Positions 45,772 to 54,256 of a DNA stretch of 64,000 bases are shown in pieces. The translations under genes and the position numbers were made by a program. The notes beneath the pieces are model-generated. The model saw only the letters and a list, made by a program, of their open reading frames with translations, ran no database searches and was not told the DNA's origin. How positions within the stretch are numbered: position 1 is the first letter of the stretch; every line of letters starts with the position of its first letter. The stretch spans positions 1 to 64,000 of the forward strand of contig NZ_WHZV01000009.1 of NCBI RefSeq assembly GCF_010667645.1. Direction: 5' to 3'. Source of the stretch: Bifidobacterium platyrrhinorum (lineage in GTDB: Bacteria > Actinomycetota > Actinomycetes > Actinomycetales > Bifidobacteriaceae).

Positions 45772-46338
45772 ATGCGTCTTCTCATCATGGGCCCCCAGGG
45801 CGTGGGCAAGGGCACCCAGGCCGCGCTGCTCGCCGAGCACTACGGCATCCCCGCCATCTCCACCGGCGACATCTTCCGCGCCAACATCAAGGGCAAGACC
45901 GAGCTGGGCCTCAAGGTCATCGCCTACACGGACAAGGGCGAACTCGTGCCGGACGAGCTGACCAACTCCATCGTCAAGGACCGCCTCGCCCAGGAGGACG
46001 CCAGGAACGGCTGGATCCTCGACGGCTACCCGCGCAACGCCTCCCAGGTCGAGGCGCTGGACGCCATCCTCGCCGAGCTCGGCACCCCGCTCGACGCGGT
46101 CGTCGCGCTCGACGCCGACCGCGACGTGCTGATGCAGCGCATCGCCAAGCGCGCCGAGGAGCAGGGCCGCACCGACGACAACCCGGAGGCCATCGCCAAG
46201 CGCCTCGCCACCTACGCCAAGGAGACCGCCCCGCTGCTGGACACCTACAAGTCCCGCGGCCAGCTGGTCGCCATCGACGGCGTCGGCGAGATCGACGAGA
46301 TCCAGAAGAACATCGTCGCCGCGCTCGACGCCCGCTGA
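45772..46338 (+). CDS. adk: adenylate kinase
   Basis: 188 residues. It interconverts ATP + AMP and 2 ADP. The P-loop is [10 protein letters not shown] (7-16), the AMP site is [10 protein letters not shown] and the later [13 protein letters not shown]. The LID insertion of long adenylate kinases is absent, so this is the short form common in actinobacteria. The map gene that often follows is missing. Confidence 0.97.
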   Translation: MRLLIMGPQGVGKGTQAALLAEHYGIPAISTGDIFRANIKGKTELGLKVIAYTDKGELVPDELTNSIVKDRLAQEDARNGWILDGYPRNASQVEALDAILAELGTPLDAVVALDADRDVLMQRIAKRAEEQGRTDDNPEAIAKRLATYAKETAPLLDTYKSRGQLVAIDGVGEIDEIQKNIVAALDAR

Positions 46339-46409
46339 GCATAGCGGACGGCGGCGCTCCCGGGTCCCGGGCACGCGCCGGTCGTCGCGCGCACGCGTAT
46401 ACCACGAAA

Positions 46410-46463
46410 CACGCAAGCCGGACGAAATGACACGCCGAGTGTCTATTTCGTCCGGCTTGCGTG
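46410..46463 (+). terminator. very long hairpin after adk / before infA
   Basis: CACGCAAGCCGGACGAAAT (46410-46428) and its exact complement (46445-46463) form a 19-bp stem that continues through GACAC (46429-46433) and GTGTC (46439-46443) with a single bulged T. A short T-rich run (TATTCTT) follows. Acts as terminator for adk or as an infA leader structure. Confidence 0.75.
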
Positions 46464-46534
46464 TATTCTTAAAGTTTGGTGTGTCTTCGTATGCACCACA
46501 TGTAATGCAACCAACGAACGGAAGCCGGGAGCTC

Positions 46535-46753
46535 ATGGCAAAAGACGGTGTGATTGAAGTCGAAGGTCAGGTGGTGGAAGCACTGCCCAACGCGATGTTC
46601 CGCGTCGAACTCGAGAACAAGCACATCGTGCTGGCCACCATCTCCGGCAAGATGCGGAAGAACTACATCCGCATCCTCCCGCAGGACCGCGTGGTGCTCG
46701 AGATGAGCCCGTACGATCTCAACCGCGGACGCATTACGTACCGTTACAAGTAA
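46535..46753 (+). CDS. infA: translation initiation factor IF-1
   Basis: 72 residues, the exact standard length. A single S1-like OB fold: [61 protein letters not shown] is the IF-1 pattern (key parts FRVELEN and [10 protein letters not shown]). It occupies the 30S A site during initiation. GGGAG precedes the ATG at 46535; the open frame continuing upstream is not coding. Confidence 0.98.
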   Translation: MAKDGVIEVEGQVVEALPNAMFRVELENKHIVLATISGKMRKNYIRILPQDRVVLEMSPYDLNRGRITYRYK

Positions 46754-46773
46754 GGTACAAGCAAAGGATAACC

Positions 46774-46887
46774 ATGAAGGTCAGCCCTAGTGTGAAGAGG
46801 ATCTGCGAGAACTGCCGCGTGATCCGTCGTCACGGCCGCGTCATGGTGATCTGCACCAACCCCCGCCACAAGCAGCGTCAGGGCTGA
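46774..46887 (+). CDS. rpmJ: 50S ribosomal protein L36
   Basis: 37 residues, below many ORF length cut-offs. It reads [19 protein letters not shown], then [18 protein letters not shown]. The zinc ligands Cys11, Cys14, Cys27 and His32 are all present, so this is the zinc-binding form. An AAAGGATAACC site precedes the ATG and infA ends 20 nt upstream, the standard infA-rpmJ-rpsM order. Confidence 0.97.
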   Translation: MKVSPSVKRICENCRVIRRHGRVMVICTNPRHKQRQG

Positions 46888-46927
46888 GAGCAGATTCTCC
46901 AGCGGCAATAATCAGGCACTCAATCAC

Positions 46928-46955
46928 AGTGCTTCCCGCAAGGGAACGACACTGA
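46928..46955 (+). promoter_or_regulatory. structured leader before rpsM
   Basis: CAGTG (46928-46932) pairs with CACTG (46951-46955) around an internal loop and the stem TTCCC-GCAA-GGGAA (46934-46947), whose GCAA tetraloop is of the stable GNRA class. A second CACGGG/CCCGTG stem follows. The element lies in the 143-nt gap before rpsM and is a candidate r-protein regulatory leader. Confidence 0.55.
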
Positions 46956-47030
46956 ACCACGGGTACGTAGGCCCGTGCCGGACAACCGGACGAGTGGGTG
47001 CAAGACCTACGTCAACAAGAAGGAATCGCA

Positions 47031-47408
47031 ATGGCACGTCTTGCCGGAGTCGACATCCCCAATGAGAAGCGCATCGAGATCGCCCTCACCTACATCTTCG
47101 GTGTGGGCCGCACTCGCGCCAAGGAAACGCTTGCCGCGACCGGTATCAACCCGGACATTCGCGTCAAGGATCTCACCGACGAGCAGCTGATCACGCTGCG
47201 TGACTACCTCGAGGCCAACTACAAGATCGAGGGCGATCTGCGCCGTGAAATCGACGCGGACATCCGTCGCAAGATTCAGATCAACTGCTACCAGGGCCAG
47301 CGTCACCGCAAGGGACTTCCCGTGCGCGGCCAGCGCACCAAGACCAACGCCCGCACCCGCAAGGGCCCGAAGCGCACGGTCGCCGGAAAGAAGAAGGCCA
47401 CCAAGTAG
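47031..47408 (+). CDS. rpsM: 30S ribosomal protein S13
   Basis: 125 residues. [30 protein letters not shown] and the C-terminal [37 protein letters not shown] are hallmarks of S13 in the 30S head. AAGGAATCGCA precedes the ATG at 47031. Confidence 0.98.
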   Translation: MARLAGVDIPNEKRIEIALTYIFGVGRTRAKETLAATGINPDIRVKDLTDEQLITLRDYLEANYKIEGDLRREIDADIRRKIQINCYQGQRHRKGLPVRGQRTKTNARTRKGPKRTVAGKKKATK

Positions 47409-47497
47409 TAGTGGCATCGGTTCGGGCCACGGGGTAACACCCATCGCCCGGGCCACAACCCCAAGCAAACAAATTCGTTACTAGGAAACGAGGGTCA

Positions 47498-47899
47498 ATG
47501 GCAGCGCCTAAGCAAGCCGCTCGTAAGCCCGCTCGTCGCCGCGATCGCAAGTCGATCCCGGTCGGTCAGGCTCACATCAAGTCCACTTTCAACAACACGA
47601 TCATCTCGATCACCGATCCGTCCGGCGCGGTTGTGTCCTGGGCGTCCGGTGGCGACGTCGGCTTCAAGGGCTCCCGCAAGTCCACGCCGTACGCCGCCGG
47701 CATGGCCGCCGAGTCCGCCGCCCGCAAGGCGATGGAGCACGGTGTGAAGAAGGTCGACGTGTTCGTCAAGGGCCCGGGTTCCGGCCGTGAGACCGCGATC
47801 CGTTCCCTGCAGTCCGCCGGACTCGAGGTCGGTTCCATCACCGACGTCACCCCGCAAGCGCACAACGGCGTTCGTCCCCCGAAGCGTCGTCGCGTCTGA
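47498..47899 (+). CDS. rpsK: 30S ribosomal protein S11
   Basis: 133 residues. [43 protein letters not shown] and [22 protein letters not shown] are the S11 core; the end is [10 protein letters not shown] as in other bacteria. rpsD does not follow, and rpoA is next, typical of some actinobacteria. Confidence 0.98.
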   Translation: MAAPKQAARKPARRRDRKSIPVGQAHIKSTFNNTIISITDPSGAVVSWASGGDVGFKGSRKSTPYAAGMAAESAARKAMEHGVKKVDVFVKGPGSGRETAIRSLQSAGLEVGSITDVTPQAHNGVRPPKRRRV

Positions 47900-47978
47900 G
47901 CACTACTAGACAATATTCATCCAACCCGCTGTTGGCCCGGTGAGTGCACCACCGGTCAAAAGCTGAAAGGATACCACA

Positions 47979-48977
47979 GTGCTTATTGCACAGCGTCCGA
48001 CTCTTACCGAGGAATCGCTGAACCCCCAGCGCTCCCGCTTCACCATCGAGCCGCTCGAACCGGGCTTCGGCTACACGCTTGGCAACTCGCTGCGCCGCAC
48101 CCTGCTGAGCTCGATTCCGGGAGCCGCTGTGACTTCGGTGCGCATCTCCGGTGCCCTGCACGAGTTCACCACCCTGCCGGGCGTCCAGGAGGACGTGACT
48201 GAGATCCTGCTCAACGTGAAGGGCATCGTGCTCACCAGCGAGTACGACGAACCCGTCGTGATGTATCTGCGCAAGAGCGGCAAGGGCGAGGTCACCGCCG
48301 GTGACATCACCCCGCCGGCCGGCGTGACCATCGCCAACCCGGACATGCACATCGCCACCCTCGCGGAGGACGGCGAGCTCGAGATCGAGTTCACCGTCGA
48401 GCGCGGCCGTGGCTACGTCCCGGCGGCGATGAACAAGCAGGACAATGACGAAATCGGCCGCATCCCGGTTGATTCCATCTACTCCCCGGTGCTCAAGGTG
48501 AGCTACAAGGTCGAGGCGACCCGTGTGGAACAGCGCACGGACTTCGATAAGCTCATCCTGGACGTGGAGACCAAGCCGGCCATCTCCCCGCGCGATGCGG
48601 TGGCGTCCGCCGGTTCCACCCTGGTGGAGCTGTTCGGCCTGTGCCGTGAGCTCAACACCCAGGCCGAAGGCGTCGAGGTCGGCCCCGCCCCGGTGGCGGA
48701 GGAGTCCAACCCCGAACTCGCCGTGCCGATCGAGGATCTCAACCTCACGCAGCGCAGCTACAACTGCCTCAAGCGCGAGGGTATCCACACCATCGGCGAG
48801 CTGGTCTCCCACACTGAGCAGGATCTGCTCGATATCCGCAATTTCGGTATGAAGTCGATCGACGAGGTCAAGGAGAAGCTCCAGTCCCTGGGCATGTCCC
48901 TGAAGGCCTCCCCGCTCGGCGGCTTCGACACCAACAATCTCGAAGGCGGCACCTTCTTCTCGCCGGAAGACGAGTGA
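47979..48977 (+). CDS. rpoA: DNA-directed RNA polymerase subunit alpha
   Basis: 332 residues. The N-terminal dimerisation domain has [27 protein letters not shown] (about 25-52) and the C-terminal domain has [23 protein letters not shown]...[20 protein letters not shown] (about 250-300), which binds UP elements and activators. It starts with GTG at 47979; TGAAAGGATACC lies upstream. Linker and length are typical. Confidence 0.98.
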   Translation: MLIAQRPTLTEESLNPQRSRFTIEPLEPGFGYTLGNSLRRTLLSSIPGAAVTSVRISGALHEFTTLPGVQEDVTEILLNVKGIVLTSEYDEPVVMYLRKSGKGEVTAGDITPPAGVTIANPDMHIATLAEDGELEIEFTVERGRGYVPAAMNKQDNDEIGRIPVDSIYSPVLKVSYKVEATRVEQRTDFDKLILDVETKPAISPRDAVASAGSTLVELFGLCRELNTQAEGVEVGPAPVAEESNPELAVPIEDLNLTQRSYNCLKREGIHTIGELVSHTEQDLLDIRNFGMKSIDEVKEKLQSLGMSLKASPLGGFDTNNLEGGTFFSPEDE

Positions 48978-49067
48978 GAACCCGCTAGCCGCATTCGACC
49001 AACCGTCCGACCGGTTCGGATGTTCGGGCCTCTGCCCACCTGAACCGGCCTGACTTAAGGAGTTACT

Positions 49068-49562
49068 ATGCCCACACCCAAGAAGGGCCCGCGTCTGGCC
49101 TCCAGCCCGGCGCACGAGCGCCTGATGCTCGCGAACATGGCCACCAGCCTGTTCCAGAACGGCCGCATCGTCACCACGCTGCCGAAGGCCAAGCGCCTTC
49201 GTCCGCTGGCCGAGCGCCTGATCACCTTCGCCAAGCGCGGTGATCTGCACTCCCGCCGTCGCGTGATGCGCGTCATCCGCAACAAGTCCGTCGTGCACGT
49301 GCTGTTCACCCAGATCGCCGAGCAGATGGAGCAGCGTGAGGGTGGCTACACCCGCATCGTGAAGATCGCCCCGCGCAAGGGCGACGCCGCTCCGGCCGCG
49401 ATCATCGAGCTCGTCACCGAGCCGGTGAGCAAGAAGCAGGCCGTCGTGAAGGAAGCCGAAGCCGCCGCCAAGTCCGCCGAGGACGAGGCCCCGGTCGCCG
49501 AGGCTCCGGCTGCGGAAGCTCCGGCGGAGGCCACCGAGGCCCCGGCCGAGCAGGCCGAGTGA
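49068..49562 (+). CDS. rplQ: 50S ribosomal protein L17
   Basis: 164 residues. The core (1-117) has [58 protein letters not shown]. The last ~45 residues are an acidic Ala/Glu/Pro-rich tail absent from E. coli L17. TAAGGAG precedes the ATG. Last gene of the ribosomal cluster. Confidence 0.98.
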   Translation: MPTPKKGPRLASSPAHERLMLANMATSLFQNGRIVTTLPKAKRLRPLAERLITFAKRGDLHSRRRVMRVIRNKSVVHVLFTQIAEQMEQREGGYTRIVKIAPRKGDAAPAAIIELVTEPVSKKQAVVKEAEAAAKSAEDEAPVAEAPAAEAPAEATEAPAEQAE

Positions 49563-49592
49563 GCCGTTAGCGTCAGCTGACTCAACACCGAC

Positions 49593-49628
49593 AAGGGGTC
49601 GGGAATCCATGCGGGTTCCCGACCCCTT
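49593..49628 (+). terminator. terminator after rplQ
   Basis: AAGGGGTCGGGAA (49593-49605) and TTCCCGACCCCTT (49616-49628) make a perfect 13-bp stem followed by TC, in the 87-nt gap between rplQ and the convergent truA. Confidence 0.85.
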
Positions 49629-49649
49629 TCGCGTACGCACTCTTTTGTG

Positions 49650-50615
49650 TCACGGCAACGTGCGCACCGCGCGGATCGCTTCGGCGCGCGAGGCGAGCTC
49701 GCTATCCGGTGGGTAGGCGACATGCTCCAGCGTCAGTCCCTGCGGCGCGATCGGCCCGGTGGATCCCTCGCGCTTCGGCACGGCCATCTTGCCGGCGAAC
49801 CAGTCGAGGTCGCGTTTGCCGATGCCCACCGCCACGCACGCGTTGACGAGCGAGCGCACCATATTGCGCGCGAACGCGTCCGCGACGATCGTGAAGCACA
49901 CGAGACCGGATTCCAGCGTCGGCGTCACATAGCCGGTCGTCGCGTCATCGCCGTCGTGTGAGTCGGCGGTACCTTGCGCCGTGACGACGCCGTGCACCGG
50001 AACCAGCGGGCGCGACGGGACGCGAGCCCAGGAGGCGCGTTTCACCTCGCGGATCGTCGTGCCTCCCGGATTCGGCGTGGCGAACGAGCCGAAATCATGC
50101 AGTCCGAGCGTCATCGCCGCCGCCCGGTTCATCGCCTCCAGGTCGAGCGTGTCGTCGATATGCAGCACGCAGCCGCGCAGGCGCGGATCGACCTCGCCCG
50201 TACGGTCGGCGATCCGGTACACGTAGGTGCGTTCCAGTGCCGAGAAGCGTGCGTCGAAGCCGTCCGGCGCGACGGATACGCGATGGATCGTGATGTCCGT
50301 CGGCAGGAGACGCTGCAGACGATGTTCGAGCGCGGTGACCGCCGGCGCCTTCATGTGCCCGACCGCGCGTTCCAGCGTCGGTTCCGTGATGTCGAGATGG
50401 CACACCTGATGGCTGGCGTGGACGCCGGTGTCGGTGCGTCCGGCGACGACGAGCCGCAACGGTTCGTCCGGATCGTGTTCGGGCACGCGCAGCACCTTGT
50501 GCAGGGCATCCTCGATGGTGCCCTGCACGGTGCGGATGTCGGGTTGCGTGGCCCACCCGTAGAAGCCGCCGCCGTCGTATGCGAGGTCGATGCGCAGTCG
50601 TGTCATAGCCGTCAT
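49650..50615 (-). CDS. truA: tRNA pseudouridine(38-40) synthase
   Basis: 321 residues. Catalytic Asp62 lies in VAGRTDTGVHASHQV, and the N-terminal RIDLAYDGGGFYGWATQP is the TruA signature. It isomerises uridines 38-40 of the tRNA anticodon stem. The ATG at 50615 is used; another in-frame ATG at 50606 gives 318 residues. A Gly/Asp-rich insert near 225-240 is not typical. The huge open frame continuing upstream runs antisense through the ATP-grasp gene. Confidence 0.93.
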   Translation of the reverse strand: MTAMTRLRIDLAYDGGGFYGWATQPDIRTVQGTIEDALHKVLRVPEHDPDEPLRLVVAGRTDTGVHASHQVCHLDITEPTLERAVGHMKAPAVTALEHRLQRLLPTDITIHRVSVAPDGFDARFSALERTYVYRIADRTGEVDPRLRGCVLHIDDTLDLEAMNRAAAMTLGLHDFGSFATPNPGGTTIREVKRASWARVPSRPLVPVHGVVTAQGTADSHDGDDATTGYVTPTLESGLVCFTIVADAFARNMVRSLVNACVAVGIGKRDLDWFAGKMAVPKREGSTGPIAPQGLTLEHVAYPPDSELASRAEAIRAVRTLP

Positions 50616-50687
50616 AGGCACCGAGTATACGGACGCGCGCCGATGCGGCGGATCGACGGGGCGATCGACATGACTGATGATGCCTTG

Positions 50688-50795
50688 GCGGCGGATTCCA
50701 CGGAGGATGACCGCGATCTCCGTGGAATCCGCCGCTGAGACGATGTAAGCGGCGGAACTTACGGAGCAATGGGCCGATCTCCGTACTATCCGCCG
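50688..50795. repeat. two related hairpins in tandem
   Basis: Hairpin A: GCGGCGGATTCCACGGAG (50688-50705) and its perfect complement (50718-50735) around a 12-nt loop. Hairpin B: CGGCGGA + TACGGAG (50750-50756, 50760-50766) paired with CTCCGTA + TCCGCCG (50779-50785, 50789-50795), with a 3x3 internal loop and again a 12-nt loop. The units are about 62 bp apart and share arm sequences. Confidence 0.75.
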
Positions 50796-50897
50796 ATGCG
50801 GTGACGTGTTCGTAACATTGGCGCGCGTTTGCCGAAACCGGTCCTTCCTACGGTGAATCGGGTACGAAACAGGAACACTCACAAGGAAAGTGGCACG

Positions 50898-53081
50898 ATG
50901 ATCGAATCGGCGGCGAGCAGGCTTGCGGCGGAACTGGTGGCGCGACGCGAAGGAATCAACCGCGAACTGAGCCGCAACGGCGTACGGTTCGGCGTGTACA
51001 AGGACGGCGTGTACAAGGACCGCCTGTTCCCCTACGATCCGATCCCGCGCATCATCGAATCCGACGAGTTCGACGAACTGGAGGCGGGCCTCAAGCAACG
51101 CGTCAACGCGCTGAACGCCTACCTCAAGGACATCTACTCCGACAAGCGCATCATCCATGACGGCGTCGTGCCCGAGGAGTTCGTGTACACGTCGGCCGGC
51201 TACTACCCGCAGGTCAACGGCGTGACGCCTCCCGGCGGCGTGTTCGCGCACATCGCCGGCGAGGATCTCGTGCAGGGCGAGGACGGACGCTGGTGGGTGC
51301 TCGAGGACAACCTGCGCATCCCGTCGGGCGCCAGCTACCCGCTGTTCGCGCGCGACATCGAACGCCGCACCAACCCGCGCCTGTTCCGTGAGATCCACGT
51401 GCGCGACAACCGCGACTACCCGCGTCTGCTGCGCAAGTCGATGGACTTCGTCTCCACCGAAGGCATCGCCGTGGTGCTCACGCCGGGACGCTACAACTCC
51501 GCGTTCTTCGAGCACGCGTACCTGGCGGAGAAGACCGGGGCGACGCTCGCCTTCCCCGAGGACCTCGAAGTCGTCGAGAACAAGCTGTTCTTCCTTGACT
51601 ACGCGGGCAACCGCCATCGCGTCGGCGTCGTCTACCGCCGACTCGCCGACGACTTCCTCGACCCGTTCGCGTTCAACCCCGATTCGGTGATCGGCGTGCC
51701 GGGCCTCCTGTCCGCCTACCGAGCCGGCAACGTGGCGATCGTCAACGCGCCCGGCAACGGCGCCGCCGACGACAAGGCCATCTACTACTTCGTGCCGCGC
51801 ATGATCAGGTACTACCTCAACGAGGAACCGATCCTGCACAATGCGCCCACCTACATGCCGATGTTCGAGAAGGACCGCAGGGAGGTCCTCGACCGCATGG
51901 GCGAGCTCGTCATCAAGGACGTGGCGGAGGCCGGCGGCTACGGCGTGGTCTTCGGACGCGACCTCGACAAGGCGAAGCGCGAGGAGCTCGCCGACAGGAT
52001 CAAGACCGATCCGCGCCGGTTCATCGCGCAGGAGATCATCCAGTTCCGCGACATCGACGTGGTCGACCCGGCCACGGGGGAGAGGAGCCCCCGCAAGTGC
52101 GACCTGCGCGCGTTCGTCGTGACCGGGCAGAACACGCATGTGTGGTATTCGGGCCTGACCCGCTACTCGTCGGTGCCCGGCCAGATGATCGTCAATTCCT
52201 CGCAGGGCGGCGGCTTCAAGGACACGTGGGTGCTCGCCCCGTCCGACGGCAGCAAGGGCTTCGCGCGTGGTTCGGAGATCGAATCGGTGAGCCTCATGCC
52301 GCACGCGCGCAAGCACGCATTGCAGCTCGTCACCGCCTCCAAGGCGGACAACCTGTACTGGCTGGGCCGTTACACCGAACGCGCGTTCACCACGCTCGTC
52401 CAGTTCTTCCCGTTCTACGACCGCGTGATGGACGAGAACCCGGACGCGTTCCGTCCGTTCGCCCGGGCGCTCGACCTTCCGGAGGACTTCGAGGACTTCG
52501 ACACGTTCATCCACTCGTTCCTGTACGACGGCACGAACCCGGATTCGGTGCGTTCCGCCATCGTCTCCGCGTTCAACAACGCGGTGATCCTGCGCCCGGA
52601 ACTGAGCTCGCGTCTGCTGCAGTACGTGGAGCTCGCGATGACGAACATCACCGACGCGGCCGAACGCTCCGCCAGCTCGGAGGACATCTACACGCAGCGC
52701 GACGTGGCCGACGACATGCTCGCCTTCTGGGGCGGCATCGAGAATTCCGCCGCCGACATGACGCTCAAGGCGTTCATCTTCATCGGCAAGTACATCGAGC
52801 GCATCGACCTGTACACGCGCTTCGGCATGCCGATGACGGAGATGGAGGCCCCCCTGCGCAAGCTCGAGACCTATGCGCACGCGCTGGACGGCATGCCTCT
52901 GCCGCAGTGCTTCGCCGAGGGCGTGAGCTGGCTGCTCGGCCAGCTGCCGCAGCGAGGATACCCGGAGCTCAACGGGCGTCTGCAGGAGTTCCTGAGCGAT
53001 TTCGGCCGTCGGTCCATCCAGGGCGACCACAAGGACGGCGGCTCACTGAACTCGATGAACATGGACGCGCGCCGACCGTGA
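50898..53081 (+). CDS. circularly permuted ATP-grasp / alpha-E domain fusion protein
   Basis: 727 residues joining two families usually encoded separately. Residues ~1-480 are the circularly permuted ATP-grasp ligase (DUF404/DUF407) with VWLVLEDNLRIPSGASYP-like VLEDNLRIPSGASYPLFAR, IKDVAEAGGYGVVFGRDL and the metal-site-like CDLRAFVV. Residues ~481-715 are the alpha-E domain (DUF403), starting ADNLYWLGRYTERAFTTL. The family is predicted to form peptide or amide bonds; the product is unknown. The ATG at 50898 has CAAGGAAAG upstream. The transglutaminase-like gene follows 60 nt downstream. Confidence 0.88.
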   Translation: MIESAASRLAAELVARREGINRELSRNGVRFGVYKDGVYKDRLFPYDPIPRIIESDEFDELEAGLKQRVNALNAYLKDIYSDKRIIHDGVVPEEFVYTSAGYYPQVNGVTPPGGVFAHIAGEDLVQGEDGRWWVLEDNLRIPSGASYPLFARDIERRTNPRLFREIHVRDNRDYPRLLRKSMDFVSTEGIAVVLTPGRYNSAFFEHAYLAEKTGATLAFPEDLEVVENKLFFLDYAGNRHRVGVVYRRLADDFLDPFAFNPDSVIGVPGLLSAYRAGNVAIVNAPGNGAADDKAIYYFVPRMIRYYLNEEPILHNAPTYMPMFEKDRREVLDRMGELVIKDVAEAGGYGVVFGRDLDKAKREELADRIKTDPRRFIAQEIIQFRDIDVVDPATGERSPRKCDLRAFVVTGQNTHVWYSGLTRYSSVPGQMIVNSSQGGGFKDTWVLAPSDGSKGFARGSEIESVSLMPHARKHALQLVTASKADNLYWLGRYTERAFTTLVQFFPFYDRVMDENPDAFRPFARALDLPEDFEDFDTFIHSFLYDGTNPDSVRSAIVSAFNNAVILRPELSSRLLQYVELAMTNITDAAERSASSEDIYTQRDVADDMLAFWGGIENSAADMTLKAFIFIGKYIERIDLYTRFGMPMTEMEAPLRKLETYAHALDGMPLPQCFAEGVSWLLGQLPQRGYPELNGRLQEFLSDFGRRSIQGDHKDGGSLNSMNMDARRP

Positions 53082-53141
53082 CGGGGCTCACACTGGTAAG
53101 GTGGGAAGGAAGTATGTGTCCACTTTCCCGGAGCCCGAAGC

Positions 53142-53942
53142 ATGAAGAAACTGGTGTTTGATTATGAGATGAAGCTCAGCTTCAGCTCGCCGGTCACGGA
53201 CCATCGCTTCCAGCTGCGGTGCATCCCCGCCACCGGCCCGCGCCAGCAGGTCGTGGACGTGGAGATCGACATCGAGCCGGATGTGGATCTGGAGACCACC
53301 ATCGATTCGTTCGATTCGGTGGTGAAGACCGGCTACATCCCCGAACCGCACGACGTGTTCAACTACAAGGTGACGGGCATCGCGTTCGTGGACAACGCGC
53401 ACATCAAGCCGGAGATCTACAAGCCGCTGTACCGTTTCGACTCCGCGCTGACCATCCCGGGGCCCGCGGTCGAGGCGCTGACGGCCGTGTGCCGCGGCCG
53501 TCTCGCCGCGCTGCCGGACAGCGCCTCGCCGATCGACAAGGCGCGCGAGATCATGGACGAGGTGTTCCGCGCGTTCGTGTACACGCCCGGTTCCACGACG
53601 ATCCGCACCACCGCCGAGCAGGCGTTGGAGCAGCGCAAGGGCGTGTGCCAGGACTACGCGCACGTGATGCTGTCCGTGGCGCGCCACTGCGGTCTCATCG
53701 CGCGCTACATCGCGGGGCTCCTGGGCGGCGAGGGCGCCACGCACGCGTGGGTGGAGATCTACCACAACGGCCGGTGGATCGGCCTCGACCCGACCCACAA
53801 CCGCATGGTCGACGACAACTACATCACCATCGCGCACGGGCGCGACTACCGCGACTGCATGCTCGACATCGGCATCTTCTCCGGATACAACGTCCAGCAG
53901 AGCCAGTGGGTCAACGCCTCGGTGCACGAGCAGGCGTTGTAG
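53142..53942 (+). CDS. transglutaminase-like cysteine protease-fold protein
   Basis: 266 residues. An N-terminal beta-rich domain (about 1-105, the bacterial transglutaminase-like N-terminal region) precedes the transglutaminase core with the triad Cys169 in RKGVCQDYAHV, His201 in ATHAWVEIY and Asp216 in GLDPTHN. It could act as a peptidase or a cross-linking enzyme. Its location next to an ATP-grasp/alpha-E gene is a recurrent bacterial arrangement, so the two probably work in one pathway. The ATG at 53142 is followed by a normal-length domain. Confidence 0.9.
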   Translation: MKKLVFDYEMKLSFSSPVTDHRFQLRCIPATGPRQQVVDVEIDIEPDVDLETTIDSFDSVVKTGYIPEPHDVFNYKVTGIAFVDNAHIKPEIYKPLYRFDSALTIPGPAVEALTAVCRGRLAALPDSASPIDKAREIMDEVFRAFVYTPGSTTIRTTAEQALEQRKGVCQDYAHVMLSVARHCGLIARYIAGLLGGEGATHAWVEIYHNGRWIGLDPTHNRMVDDNYITIAHGRDYRDCMLDIGIFSGYNVQQSQWVNASVHEQAL

Positions 53943-54002
53943 CGGGCCGCGCGCTACGCCCGTCGCCCCATGGCCGCCCGCCGCCCCGTGCGACGCGCCC
54001 GG

Positions 54003-54030
54003 TTGCGTATTCCGCGATCAGGGTTATAAT
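54003..54030 (+). promoter_or_regulatory. promoter of tRNA-Ser
   Basis: TTGCGT (54003-54008) and a perfect TATAAT (54025-54030) are 16 nt apart, and the tRNA begins 28 nt after the -10 element. This is the best promoter match in the window. Confidence 0.8.
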
Positions 54031-54058
54031 GAACAGGTTGCGTTTTCACGCGACGAAT

Positions 54059-54144
54059 GGATGAATGTCCGAGCGGTCTAAGGAGCACGCCTCGAAAGCG
54101 TGTGAGGGCGAACCCCTCCGCGAGTTCGAATCTCGCTTCATCCG
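54059..54144 (+). tRNA. tRNA-Ser (CGA)
   Basis: 86 nt. Acceptor GGATGAA pairs with TTCATCC; the discriminator is G. The anticodon arm CACGCCTCGAAAGCGTG gives CGA (codon UCG). The long variable arm (GTGAGGGCGAACCCCTCCGC) is typical of serine tRNAs. CCA is not encoded. Confidence 0.95.
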
Positions 54145-54150
54145 CGATGC

Positions 54151-54180
54151 AAGGGCTTCGGGTGATCCCGGAGCCCTTTT
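54151..54180 (+). terminator. terminator after tRNA-Ser
   Basis: AAGGGCTTCGGG (54151-54162) pairs with CCCGGAGCCCTT (54167-54178) through one G-T pair, followed by TTTTCG. A classical intrinsic terminator 7 nt after the tRNA. Confidence 0.8.
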
Positions 54181-54256
54181 CGTATATTCCGCATGTCACG
54201 TATGCCGGGCCCGTGATGCATCGATGCCGTTCCGGCACCCGATACGGCCCGGCCCG

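Noticed and set aside
44362-46536. 724-codon minus-strand frame opposite secY and adk
   Set aside because: Antisense to two essential genes, with no family resemblance.
50630-53030. Upstream continuation of the truA frame antisense to the ATP-grasp gene
   Set aside because: TruA is complete from 50615; the extension lies wholly antisense to a conserved gene and resembles no protein.
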